This document shows positions 1-5,374 of a DNA stretch of 5,374 nucleotides, piece after piece (the first letter of the stretch is position 1; every line of letters starts with the position of its first letter). This DNA comes from Chthoniobacterales bacterium (GTDB lineage Bacteria; Verrucomicrobiota; Verrucomicrobiia; Chthoniobacterales; UBA10450): contig JAICXG010000192.1 in NCBI GenBank assembly GCA_025980625.1, forward strand, positions 1-5,374, written 5' to 3'. The position numbers were made by a program, and so were the translations under genes. The notes below the pieces were generated by a model. The model made no database searches and had not been told where the DNA came from. It worked only from the letters and a program-made list of their open reading frames with translations.

Positions 1-121
1 CAAAGGTGTACCACCAGCGCGCATCCCGCGGCACCAGGTGTTTGGCCGCGGGGCCGATCAGATCGGCGATTCCAAGGCGGTCATCGACCCACTGCCACGC
101 TTGGATCGCAAGCCGCTTCAT
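1..121 (-). CDS. Cytochrome b subunit of a Rieske/cytochrome b complex, N-terminal fragment
   Basis: Only the first 40 codons are present; the gene continues off the left edge, so no heme-ligating histidine is visible. The peptide begins MKRLAIQAWQWVDDRLGI and ends HLVPRDARWWYTF. This is the usual amphipathic N-terminal stretch of bacterial cytochrome b/b6 proteins: a W-x-D/E-R-x-G helix followed by an 'R-W-W-Y-x-F' entry into the first membrane helix. In the family, this integral membrane protein carries two b hemes and the quinol oxidation and reduction sites. The ATG at 121 overlaps the Rieske stop codon in an ATGA (118-121), and no Shine-Dalgarno sequence precedes it, so it is probably translated by coupling. 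Identity rests on the N-terminal pattern plus its place directly after a Rieske gene. I cannot tell whether it is a full-length cytochrome b or a split b6-type. Confidence 0.85.
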   Translation of the reverse strand, partial: MKRLAIQAWQWVDDRLGIADLIGPAAKHLVPRDARWWYTF

Positions 122-654
122 AAGGTGGTCGTGATCGGAATTGGAGCCGATTTGATTTCCACCTGTCCGTGCGCGATTCGCACCTCCTGGCGGATCAGCG
201 GCGCGGGCGGCGGGCCGGCGGCCACAGTGCCGTCGGAATAAAAGACTCCGCCGTGACACGGACACATGAATAACTCGGCGTCGGCCAGCCAGCGCACCGG
301 GCAACCCATGTGAGTGCAATGAACGGAGAAGGCGATAAACTTATCTTCCTTAACCCGGCGTAACCAGACCGCGCTTTTCGAAGTCACTCCCGCCCAGGGC
401 AGCGAGGAAGGATCAGTGATCGTGACGTTCACGGTTTTGCCGATCTCGAACTCATCAACTTTGCCGAGCGCAAGCCATTCCGCCGGCCCCTTTCGAAAAA
501 GCGGCGCAATCACAAAGCCTACCAGCGGCACTCCCAGAATCGCGGCACAGAGACCGCCGAGGGCGATCGAGAGCTTCTCGAAGAAACGCCGGCGCGTCAT
601 CTCTTCCGGCGCTTCGTCGCCGGTCCTTGACTCGTTAGGGGTGATTTCGTTCAC
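118..654 (-). CDS. Rieske [2Fe-2S] protein of a quinol:cytochrome c reductase (QcrA/PetA type)
   Basis: This is the iron-sulfur subunit that takes an electron from quinol at cytochrome b and hands it to cytochrome c. With the GTG start at 654 it has 178 residues. An acidic N-terminus leads to a twin-arginine-like TRRRFF (20-25), then one hydrophobic anchor (about 27-51), then the Rieske fold. Cluster box 1 is CTHMGC (C113, H115 ligands; C118 disulfide) and box 2 is CPCHGG (C131, H134 ligands; C133 disulfide), followed by the GPPPAPL proline loop. The residues matching mitochondrial Ser163 and Tyr165 are Gly136 and Phe138, a pattern of lower-potential, often menaquinol-linked Rieske proteins. 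Start choice: GTG 654 has a weak GGA eight bases upstream and overlaps the previous gene by 20 bases. TTG 681 (187 residues) and ATG 600 (160 residues, beginning MTRRRFF) are alternatives. It is coupled by ATGA to cytochrome b. Confidence 0.95.
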   Translation of the reverse strand: MNEITPNESRTGDEAPEEMTRRRFFEKLSIALGGLCAAILGVPLVGFVIAPLFRKGPAEWLALGKVDEFEIGKTVNVTITDPSSLPWAGVTSKSAVWLRRVKEDKFIAFSVHCTHMGCPVRWLADAELFMCPCHGGVFYSDGTVAAGPPPAPLIRQEVRIAHGQVEIKSAPIPITTTL

Positions 655-856
655 GGCGAATTTCCGAAATCCATCCCGCAAGCGAGGCGATAAAAAGCCC
701 GGCCCCGACCGCCAGAATGACTCCCGAAGTGATAAATCCCCAAAAGAAGAAGGTCGTGCCCATGGCCAAGCCAGCCGGGAAATAATTTGGCCGTGGAAGA
801 TGCTCGTCCGGGAGCGGTTCCCAGTCGTCGCGCGAGGGTTCAGTATTGGACTCCAT
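635..856 (-). CDS. Small membrane protein, probable cytochrome oxidase subunit IV-like
   Basis: The product has 73 residues. A hydrophilic acidic N-terminus (1-20) leads to LPRPNYFPAG (20-29), then about 39 continuous hydrophobic residues (25-63) that could form a short two-helix hairpin (about 26-44 and 45-63), and a charged tail EIRRERNHP. The 'LP-x-P-x-Y-x-P' entry, a glycine-rich hydrophobic stretch and an ending 'GW-I-x-E-I' resemble the small subunit IV proteins of aa3/caa3 oxidases. Those stabilise the complex without carrying cofactors. The assignment is by pattern and context and is tentative. The frame is open up to 1009, but the part upstream of 856 lies inside ctaG, so the ATG at 856, eight bases after the ctaG stop, is the sensible start. 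No Shine-Dalgarno is visible. The 3' end overlaps the Rieske gene by 20 bases. It could instead belong functionally to the bc-type complex that follows. Confidence 0.75.
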   Translation of the reverse strand: MESNTEPSRDDWEPLPDEHLPRPNYFPAGLAMGTTFFFWGFITSGVILAVGAGLFIASLAGWISEIRRERNHP

Positions 857-864
857 TGGGTTCG

Positions 865-1641
865 TTAGGCAGAGGTTGTTCGCGCCGGCGCCGGCTCGCC
901 GAACCAGCGTGCGATCTGTGCGAAGATCGCTCCGAGATAGATCAGGCACATTGGCACCCACATGAGCAGGCCGCCGATCTGCTGGTCTCTTTCCGGAGTG
1001 ATGGCCCAATCCGCTCGGATCATGTTCGTTATTCCCAGCGGATCGGCCGCCGGTATCGCGTAAACCGGGCAGACGGTTAGCGGCGAAAAGGTAAGGATGA
1101 TTCCAAGGGCGCTACAGCTCACGCAGGCGCTGAAAAGATAGAGAACGGCGCCGGGCGGTGAGAGCCGTTCCGCCTCGCGCGGGGCAATTACCTGACTCCA
1201 GAACAAGGTTCCAAGGATAAGGAGTGACACGGTCTGCACAGCATATACGGAACGCGAAGTAACTGCCGCGTTACACAGCGTTGGCCAATGCCAGAACCAC
1301 ATCGCACCGACACCCGCGATCCAGCCAGCCAGCGGATGAGCCAGGATGCGCGGGCGCCATTTGAGCGAGAACGAACGCGGCAGACCAACGAGCAAGAGCC
1401 CCGGCACGATGAGCAGGAGCGAAATGTGTTGCAGCATGTGGGCGCTAAAGAGATAGCCATCAGCGAGCGCATTGATCGGTGACACCAGGGTGAGCAGGAA
1501 AACGAGCAGCGCGAGAACAAACCAGCCGATCCGATCTGCCGCGCGAAATGCAATCAGATAAAGGGCCAGCGCGGCCGCGGCGATCGCGAGAACGACCGGA
1601 TTCCACATCCAGGCTGAAAGCAGAAATTGCTGAGTGTTCAT
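865..1641 (-). CDS. ctaG: Cytochrome c oxidase assembly factor, caa3_CtaG family
   Basis: The product is a 258-residue polytopic membrane protein with about seven hydrophobic segments (near 14-33, 38-57, 66-87, 103-118, 131-151, 165-186, 222-243). It belongs by pattern to the caa3-type CtaG family, which is unrelated to the Cox11-like CtaG of proteobacteria. In Bacillus this family is needed for an active caa3 oxidase and is thought to help place copper. Visible family motifs are SAHMLQH (66-72, with H68 and H72), the W-x-W-HWP motif ending at P120 (H118), and DQQIGGLLMW (219-228). The conserved histidines are candidate metal ligands by inference. The ATG at 1641 overlaps the coxAC stop in an ATGA (1638-1641) with no Shine-Dalgarno, pointing to coupled translation. 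Position directly after the catalytic subunit fits a dedicated assembly role. Family membership is secure; the copper role is by analogy. Confidence 0.93.
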   Translation of the reverse strand: MNTQQFLLSAWMWNPVVLAIAAAALALYLIAFRAADRIGWFVLALLVFLLTLVSPINALADGYLFSAHMLQHISLLLIVPGLLLVGLPRSFSLKWRPRILAHPLAGWIAGVGAMWFWHWPTLCNAAVTSRSVYAVQTVSLLILGTLFWSQVIAPREAERLSPPGAVLYLFSACVSCSALGIILTFSPLTVCPVYAIPAADPLGITNMIRADWAITPERDQQIGGLLMWVPMCLIYLGAIFAQIARWFGEPAPARTTSA

Positions 1642-3866
1642 TGAAGTCGAGGCAGGATGTAAACTACGGATAAGACAAAGACCCAGACGACATCGACGAA
1701 ATGCCAGTAAAGCCCGACGGCATCAAGCGCCGGCCACGGTTTTTTTCTGGAGTCACCGGCCAGCGCCAATCCGAGCAGGATGAGGAGCGCGATCAAACCC
1801 ACGCAAACGTGCAATCCGTGGAAGCCGGTAAGAGTGAAAAAAGTCGTCGCGAAAAGATTCGAGCTCACACTCACTCCGCTCTTGAAGAGATGCCAATACT
1901 CGAAGCCTTGTCCCGCGATGAAGATTCCGCCGAGCACAATGGTCGCTCCCAGCCAGCCGATCATCCTTCTCTGCTGATTATTGCGCAGTCCGGTTTCCGC
2001 GCGCCAGATAGTGAAGCTGCTCGCAAAAAGACAGATGCTAAAGAGTCCAGTGGTTAGAAGGTCTAACTCATGCGAGTTGGGGCCCGGTTGCGGGCTGGCG
2101 TTATAATAAAGGAAGGCCAGGATCAGGACGCCGAAAAAGCCGGTCTCGGAAAGGATGAAGCAGATGATGCTTGTCTTATTTTTCTCCGGTTTGAATTGAT
2201 CGATCCTGCCCCGGCTTCCGACCACCGGATCCGGACGATCGGGATGCGCGATGTCCCAGAGCGGGCGGCGGCTCTGGATTGGGGGCAACGCCCGGAAGTT
2301 CTCATGGGGCGGCGGCGAAGTGGTCGCCCATTCCAGGGTCCAGGCGTTCCAGGGATTGTCAGTTGCCTTGCGGCCGTTGAGAAGACTGACAATCAGGTTC
2401 CAAACAAAGAGAAGCGAAGCCGCCGTCATAAAGAACGTCCCGACGGTTGCGACCATGTTCATCCAGCCCCAGCCCGGTAAATCCGAATAAGTGAAGACGC
2501 GTCGTGGCATGCCAGCCAGGCCAAGGAAATGCTGGGTGATAAAGGTCATGTTAAAACCGATTACCATGAGCCAGAAGGTCCATTTCCCGAGACGCTCCGA
2601 AAGCATGCGCCCGCTCATTTTCGGAACCCAGTAGTGCAGCGCGCCGAGGATGGCGAAGACAATCAGCCCGACAAAGACGAAGTGAAAATGGGCGACGAGA
2701 TAGTAACTGTTCTTGGTTTGCCAATCGAGCGGCGCGACGGCGTGACTTACACCCGTTAGGCCGGCGAGGAGAAACTGGACGAGCGCGGCGATGCAAAAGA
2801 GCATCGGGGTATCGAAATGAATGCGCCCGCCGATCATGGTCGCGCTCCAGTTCAACACCTTCACTCCGGTCGGGATCGCGATCAGCATGCTGGAGGCGAC
2901 GAAGAACAAATCGATCGTATGGCCCAGGCCGACGGTAAACATGTGGTGGGCCCAGACGCCGAGACTTAGAAAAGCGATCGCCACGGTCGAGCCGGCGACA
3001 AACTCGTAACCGAAGATTGGTTTGCGCGAGAAGACAGGAATGATTTCGGATAAAAGCCCGAAAGCCGGGATTGCTACGATGTAAACCTCCGGGTGACCAA
3101 AGGCCCAGAAGATGTGCTGCCACATGATGGCTGAGCCGCCGGGCATGAGAAAGAAGTGAGTATTGAGCAGCCGATCGATCAGGAGCATGACCAGGCCCGC
3201 GTTCAGCACCGGCAAGGCAAGGATGACGAGGAAGGCATTCACAAAGATCATCCAGGAGAAGAGCGGCAGCCGCCGGAGTGTCATCTGCGGCGCGCGGCTG
3301 CAAAGGACGGTGGCAATGAAGTTAATGTTCGCGCCGACGGAACCGATGCCCAGGACAAGAAGTGAGAGCGCCCAGTAATCGACTCCTGATTGCGAAGAGT
3401 AAGGCGTCTCGCTGAGTGGCGCGTAGGCGAACCATCCTACGGCCGGCGCACCGCCGGATAGGAAACTAAAGTGAAGTAAGATGCCGCCAAACGGCACCAG
3501 CCAGAAGCTATAGGCATTCAACCTTGGAAAAGCCATGTCGCGCGCCCCGATCTGGAGCGGCACGATGTAGTTAGCCAGCCCGAAGAGCACCGGCATCGCG
3601 ACGAGGAAAATCATCGTCGTGCCATGCATGGTGAAGACCATGTTGTAAGTGTCGGGGTGGAGCAGTGTGCTCCTCGGGACCGCGAGCTGGAGGCGAATGA
3701 GCAACGCTTCTATCCCGCCGATGACGAAGAAGACCAATCCCGTCATCATATAAAGAATCCCGATCCGCTTATGATCGACGGTCGAGAGCCAGGCCATTTT
3801 CCAGTGCTCTCGCTCCTCTGGAGACAAGAGACCGGTGCGCTCGAGAACGGCCGCGATTTCGTTCAT
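1638..3866 (-). CDS. Cytochrome c oxidase subunit I fused to subunit III (CoxA-CoxC / CtaD-CtaE)
   Basis: This 742-residue protein is the catalytic core of a heme-copper oxidase that reduces O2 to water and pumps protons. Subunit I spans about 26-495. Visible residues include H81 and H395 for low-spin heme, H393 for high-spin heme, the CuB histidines H258, H307 and H308, and the cross-linking Tyr262 in GHPEVY. D-channel residues are D110 (in GARDMAFPR), N99, N117 and E260; K-channel residues are T333 and K336; the propionate arginines are R455-R456. E260 in HPEVY marks the A1 subfamily. A polar proline-rich linker (about 497-560) joins a short subunit III (about 563-742) with five hydrophobic segments, ILSETGFFG (571-579), GFHGLHV (681-687) and YWHFVDVVW (720-728); the two N-terminal helices of a seven-helix CoxC are absent. 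Fused I/III proteins are known, for example in Thermus caa3. The ATG at 3866 overlaps the coxB stop (ATGA). Confidence 0.97.
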   Translation of the reverse strand: MNEIAAVLERTGLLSPEEREHWKMAWLSTVDHKRIGILYMMTGLVFFVIGGIEALLIRLQLAVPRSTLLHPDTYNMVFTMHGTTMIFLVAMPVLFGLANYIVPLQIGARDMAFPRLNAYSFWLVPFGGILLHFSFLSGGAPAVGWFAYAPLSETPYSSQSGVDYWALSLLVLGIGSVGANINFIATVLCSRAPQMTLRRLPLFSWMIFVNAFLVILALPVLNAGLVMLLIDRLLNTHFFLMPGGSAIMWQHIFWAFGHPEVYIVAIPAFGLLSEIIPVFSRKPIFGYEFVAGSTVAIAFLSLGVWAHHMFTVGLGHTIDLFFVASSMLIAIPTGVKVLNWSATMIGGRIHFDTPMLFCIAALVQFLLAGLTGVSHAVAPLDWQTKNSYYLVAHFHFVFVGLIVFAILGALHYWVPKMSGRMLSERLGKWTFWLMVIGFNMTFITQHFLGLAGMPRRVFTYSDLPGWGWMNMVATVGTFFMTAASLLFVWNLIVSLLNGRKATDNPWNAWTLEWATTSPPPHENFRALPPIQSRRPLWDIAHPDRPDPVVGSRGRIDQFKPEKNKTSIICFILSETGFFGVLILAFLYYNASPQPGPNSHELDLLTTGLFSICLFASSFTIWRAETGLRNNQQRRMIGWLGATIVLGGIFIAGQGFEYWHLFKSGVSVSSNLFATTFFTLTGFHGLHVCVGLIALLILLGLALAGDSRKKPWPALDAVGLYWHFVDVVWVFVLSVVYILPRLQ

Positions 3867-4792
3867 TGCAAGGTCTCGAGGTAAGCGCTCAGTTGTGTCA
3901 CCTGACTCTCAGTAAACTTATAGTCAGGCATCTTCACCCCTCGCTTGACCTGTTGCGGATCGGCCAGCCAACGCTGCAGATTCTCCGGTGTGTTATCGGC
4001 GATCCCGGCGCCCAGTTTTTTGCGGCTGGCAAAGTGAGTCAGATCCGGACCAACGCCCGCCGTCGCGACCGTGCCTTTGATCGCGTGACAATTGATGCAG
4101 CTCGTCTGCTGGAACAGGGCCAGCCCCTGTGCTGCATTGCCGCCAGCCGGCATTTTCGCCGGCGCCAGTTGCGCCTGCTCCCAGGCCTGAAACTGTGCCG
4201 GCGCTTCGGCCACGACGAGGAAGTGCATCCAGGCGTGTTGCGTTCCGCAGAACTCGGAGCAAACCCCGAGATAGGTGGCCGGATGATCGGATTGAATCCA
4301 GATGTTATTCGGCTGGCCCGGCACGGTCGTCATTTTGCGACTTAACTCCGGAACCCAAAACTCATGCAGCACATCGGCCGCTTCGAGCCGGATGGAGAGT
4401 GGCGTGCCCGCCGGAATGTGAATCTCGTTTGCAGTCACGACGCCGGATTTCGAATAACGCGCCTCCCACCACCATTGATGGCCGGTAATGACAATGTCCG
4501 GCTCCGGCGCTGGCGGTGGATCAGCCGCTCCCATTGTTTTCCAGGTGAGGACGAAGAGCGTGACCACGATCAGAAATGGGATCGCGGTCCAGACAAGCTC
4601 GACGGTTTTGTTGCCGGCGATTTGTTTCGGATCGCCTTCGCCCTCGCGCCAGCGGCAGCGCATGAGCGCATAGACGACCATTCCAGAAACGATCGCGAAG
4701 ATGACGGCAAAGATAATCCCGGCCACAATCGCGAGGTGAAAAATTGCCCGCGCCTGCGGCGATTGCGGATCGAGAACAGGAAGCGCGTTCAT
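3863..4792 (-). CDS. coxB: Cytochrome c oxidase subunit II with C-terminal cytochrome c domain (caa3 type)
   Basis: This 309-residue electron-entry subunit has two membrane helices (about 17-44 and 64-86) and a periplasmic cupredoxin domain with the GHQWWWE aromatic strip (104-110). The binuclear CuA ligands are H143, C178, E180, C182, H186 and M189 (segment GVCSEFCGTQHAWM). A cytochrome c domain follows: CINCH (C232, C235, H236) with the likely axial ligand M288 in KMPD. No lipobox cysteine or cleavable signal is evident. The heme c fused to CuA defines a caa3-type enzyme, where electrons can pass to CuA without a separate soluble cytochrome. It is the first gene of the leftward operon; no Shine-Dalgarno is seen before the ATG at 4792. 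The ATG at 4797 is out of frame. The 3' end is coupled by ATGA to coxA-coxC. Confidence 0.97.
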   Translation of the reverse strand: MNALPVLDPQSPQARAIFHLAIVAGIIFAVIFAIVSGMVVYALMRCRWREGEGDPKQIAGNKTVELVWTAIPFLIVVTLFVLTWKTMGAADPPPAPEPDIVITGHQWWWEARYSKSGVVTANEIHIPAGTPLSIRLEAADVLHEFWVPELSRKMTTVPGQPNNIWIQSDHPATYLGVCSEFCGTQHAWMHFLVVAEAPAQFQAWEQAQLAPAKMPAGGNAAQGLALFQQTSCINCHAIKGTVATAGVGPDLTHFASRKKLGAGIADNTPENLQRWLADPQQVKRGVKMPDYKFTESQVTQLSAYLETLQ

Positions 4793-4932
4793 CGCATTTT
4801 AGCGGATGGCAACATGGCGATGCCTTCTAACACGTGACGACCGCATAGGACAATCCACGAACAAAAGATCGCTCCAGCCCGCAACTAAAGATGCACGATT
4901 CGACCCGAATAGGTGTATCTTTCTCCCATCCA
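4793..4932. promoter_or_regulatory. Divergent control region between the oxidase operon and the hemoglobin unit
   Basis: This is a 140-base spacer with no convincing gene of its own, expected to hold outward promoters for both operons. If the small ORF at 4933 is not real, the gene-free stretch would extend to 5135 (343 bases). For the leftward direction, TTGTCC (minus strand, 4853-4848) lies 17 bases from TTAGAA (4830-4825). The -35 resembles consensus but the -10 is poor, so I do not annotate it as a promoter. A palindromic CACGTG lies at 4831-4836. The clear structure is the long inverted repeat at 4887-4922, listed separately. Confidence 0.7.
4887..4922. promoter_or_regulatory. Inverted repeat, candidate operator of an Rrf2/NsrR-like regulator
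   Basis: The arms AAAGATGCAC (4887-4896) and GTGTATCTTT (4913-4922) are inverted repeats matching at 9 of 10 positions around a 16-base spacer. The spacer holds a second small inverted repeat, ATTCG (4898-4902) and CGAAT (4906-4910), nearly on the same centre. The left arm contains AAGATGCA, identical to the start of the half-site recognised by enterobacterial NsrR; the right arm reads AAGATACA, one base different. In the classical site the two octamers are about 7 bases apart, while here they are 18 apart, roughly one extra helical turn. The dyad ends 10 bases before the ATG at 4933 and lies 94 bases from coxB, so it is best placed to control the rightward hemoglobin unit. The regulator's identity is inference. 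Confidence 0.55.
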
Positions 4933-5139
4933 ATGAATCAGCCAATGCTTACTTTGCCTTTTCCTCATTTCCTCCTGCAAGCGCAACAGCCGCCCCTGCC
5001 GAGACTCTCTTCCGCGGACGAGAATAGACCTGCTCACGGCGCATTTTGCCCGGCTGAGATCAATCGCTGGATCGCGCGTTGGGAAAATGAAGGCGGCGCG
5101 GTCGCGCCTGGAGGGAACGCGAATTATCTAACCTTATGA
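4933..5139 (+). CDS. Small hypothetical protein coupled to the truncated hemoglobin gene
   Basis: The product would have 68 residues and I do not recognise it. It begins MNQPMLTLPFPHF, has a proline/glutamine-rich middle (residues about 14-22) and a more protein-like C-terminal half with CPAEINRWIARWENEGG (39-55), which could form one amphipathic helix with two tryptophans. There is no signal peptide, membrane helix or metal motif beyond a single cysteine. Support for coding is that the TGA stop (5137-5139) overlaps the hemoglobin ATG (5136) in an ATGA, the same coupling used in the oxidase operon. In addition, the third-base GC of its second half resembles its neighbours. An upstream in-frame ATG at 4891 would give 82 residues, but it lies inside the inverted repeat, so 4933 is preferred. 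No Shine-Dalgarno is seen at either start. It may equally be a leader or non-coding. Confidence 0.5.
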   Translation: MNQPMLTLPFPHFLLQAQQPPLPRLSSADENRPAHGAFCPAEINRWIARWENEGGAVAPGGNANYLTL

Positions 5140-5374
5140 ATGCGCTCTGCGATATCGAAACGGCGCAAGATGTGGAGAGGCTCGTCGACGCCTTCTACGA
5201 CAAAGTGAACCGCGACGAGTTGCTCGCCCCGATTTTCAACGAGACCGCGCAGGTGGATTGGCCGAAGCATCTCCAGACGATGTACCGCTTCTGGCAATCC
5301 CTGCTATTCGGGACCGGTAACTATCAGGGCGCGCCATTTCCAAAGCACGCGGTTCTTCCGGTGCAGCAGGCGCA
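5136..5374 (+). CDS. Group 3 truncated hemoglobin (trHb3), N-terminal part
   Basis: The first 79 codons are present; the gene is cut by the right edge. The sequence follows the trHb3 family: DIETAQDVERLVDAFYDKV (residues 6-24), LLAPIFNE (29-36), a 'W-x-x-HL-x-x-M-x-x-FW' helix (42-53), then GNYQGAPFPKH (61-71). Aligned by eye with Campylobacter Ctb, Tyr21 matches distal TyrB10, His45 matches HisE7 and His71 matches the proximal heme ligand HisF8, so the heme pocket looks intact. Members are small cytosolic heme proteins that bind O2 and are linked to nitric oxide or microaerobic stress, though their exact role is less settled than for flavohemoglobins. The start overlaps the stop of the preceding small ORF (ATGA). 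A GGAGGG at 5110-5115 lies 20 bases upstream, too far for a standard ribosome site. It is transcribed away from the oxidase operon. Confidence 0.92.
   Translation, partial: MNALCDIETAQDVERLVDAFYDKVNRDELLAPIFNETAQVDWPKHLQTMYRFWQSLLFGTGNYQGAPFPKHAVLPVQQA

Noticed and set aside
857..1009. Upstream extension of the small membrane protein to an ATG at 1009
   Set aside because: The added 51 residues are an arginine- and aspartate-rich out-of-frame reading of the ctaG 3' end. The ATG at 856 follows the ctaG stop directly.
2551..3303. A 250-codon open frame on the minus strand within coxA-coxC
   Set aside because: It lies wholly inside the oxidase gene in another frame. Its translation is rich in Arg, Ala and Pro with no domain pattern, while the overlapping frame carries all heme-copper ligands.
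4831..4836. CACGTG palindrome as a transcription factor site
   Set aside because: It is a single six-base palindrome without extended symmetry or a known bacterial context.
3866..4837. Plus-strand open frames antisense to coxB (3866-4345 and 4364-4837)
   Set aside because: They are antisense shadows of a GC-rich gene. Their translations show no family motif and they cover a clearly identified CuA/cytochrome c protein.
4825..4853. Sigma-70-like promoter for coxB (TTGTCC, 17 bases, TTAGAA on the minus strand)
   Set aside because: The spacing is ideal but the -10 matches consensus poorly, so it was kept only as a remark in the control-region entry.
4863..4871. AAAAGATCG as a third copy of the AAAGAT operator arm
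   Set aside because: Only the AAAGAT core matches, there is no partner arm at a matching distance, and a six-base match is expected by chance in such a region.
4806..5027. A 73-codon plus-strand frame starting MATWRCLLT
   Set aside because: It crosses the control region and the inverted repeat, ends without relation to the hemoglobin start and competes with the better-linked frame at 4933-5139.
1..5374. A defence system, mobile element, CRISPR array or wholly new multi-gene system
   Set aside because: All long genes are recognised respiratory proteins. There are no transposase, nuclease or repeat-array signatures, so novelty here is limited to the regulatory dyad, the small ORF and the operon architecture.

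Overview
The window is a compact piece of a bacterial respiratory chromosome with moderately high GC. It comes from a Gram-negative-type or menaquinone-using lineage. A fused cytochrome oxidase subunit I/III, a subunit II with a C-terminal cytochrome c, a CtaG-type assembly factor and a Rieske/cytochrome b pair in the same operon recall Verrucomicrobiota (Chthoniobacterales-like) or Acidobacteriota. That placement is an inference from gene style, not a proof. I see no mobile element, RNA gene, CRISPR array or insertion sequence.

Positions 1-4792 are a single minus-strand operon read right to left. Its order is coxB (CuA plus cytochrome c), coxA-coxC fusion (heme-copper catalytic subunit plus subunit III), ctaG (copper insertion), a 73-residue membrane protein resembling oxidase subunit IV, a Rieske iron-sulfur protein, and the first 40 codons of cytochrome b, which runs off the left edge. 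Three junctions are ATGA stop/start overlaps (3863-3866, 1638-1641, 118-121), one is a 20-base overlap and one an 8-base gap, so there is no room for internal promoters or terminators. Together the genes encode a quinol-to-oxygen path: quinol to Rieske/cytochrome b, then to the tethered cytochrome c of CoxB, CuA, heme a, and heme a3-CuB.

Positions 4793-4932 are the divergent control region. The strongest signal there is an inverted repeat with 10-base arms (4887-4896 and 4913-4922, 9 of 10 pairs). Its arms resemble the half-site of the nitric oxide sensor NsrR.

Positions 4933-5374 run rightward. They hold a small unrecognised ORF (about 68 residues) that ends in an ATGA overlap with a group 3 truncated hemoglobin gene, cut by the right edge with its first 79 codons present. 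The layout suggests a nitric oxide or oxygen-responsive hemoglobin unit placed back to back with a terminal oxidase operon, the oxidase being a classic target of NO inhibition. The protein families are well supported. The regulatory reading is a hypothesis from sequence pattern and context.
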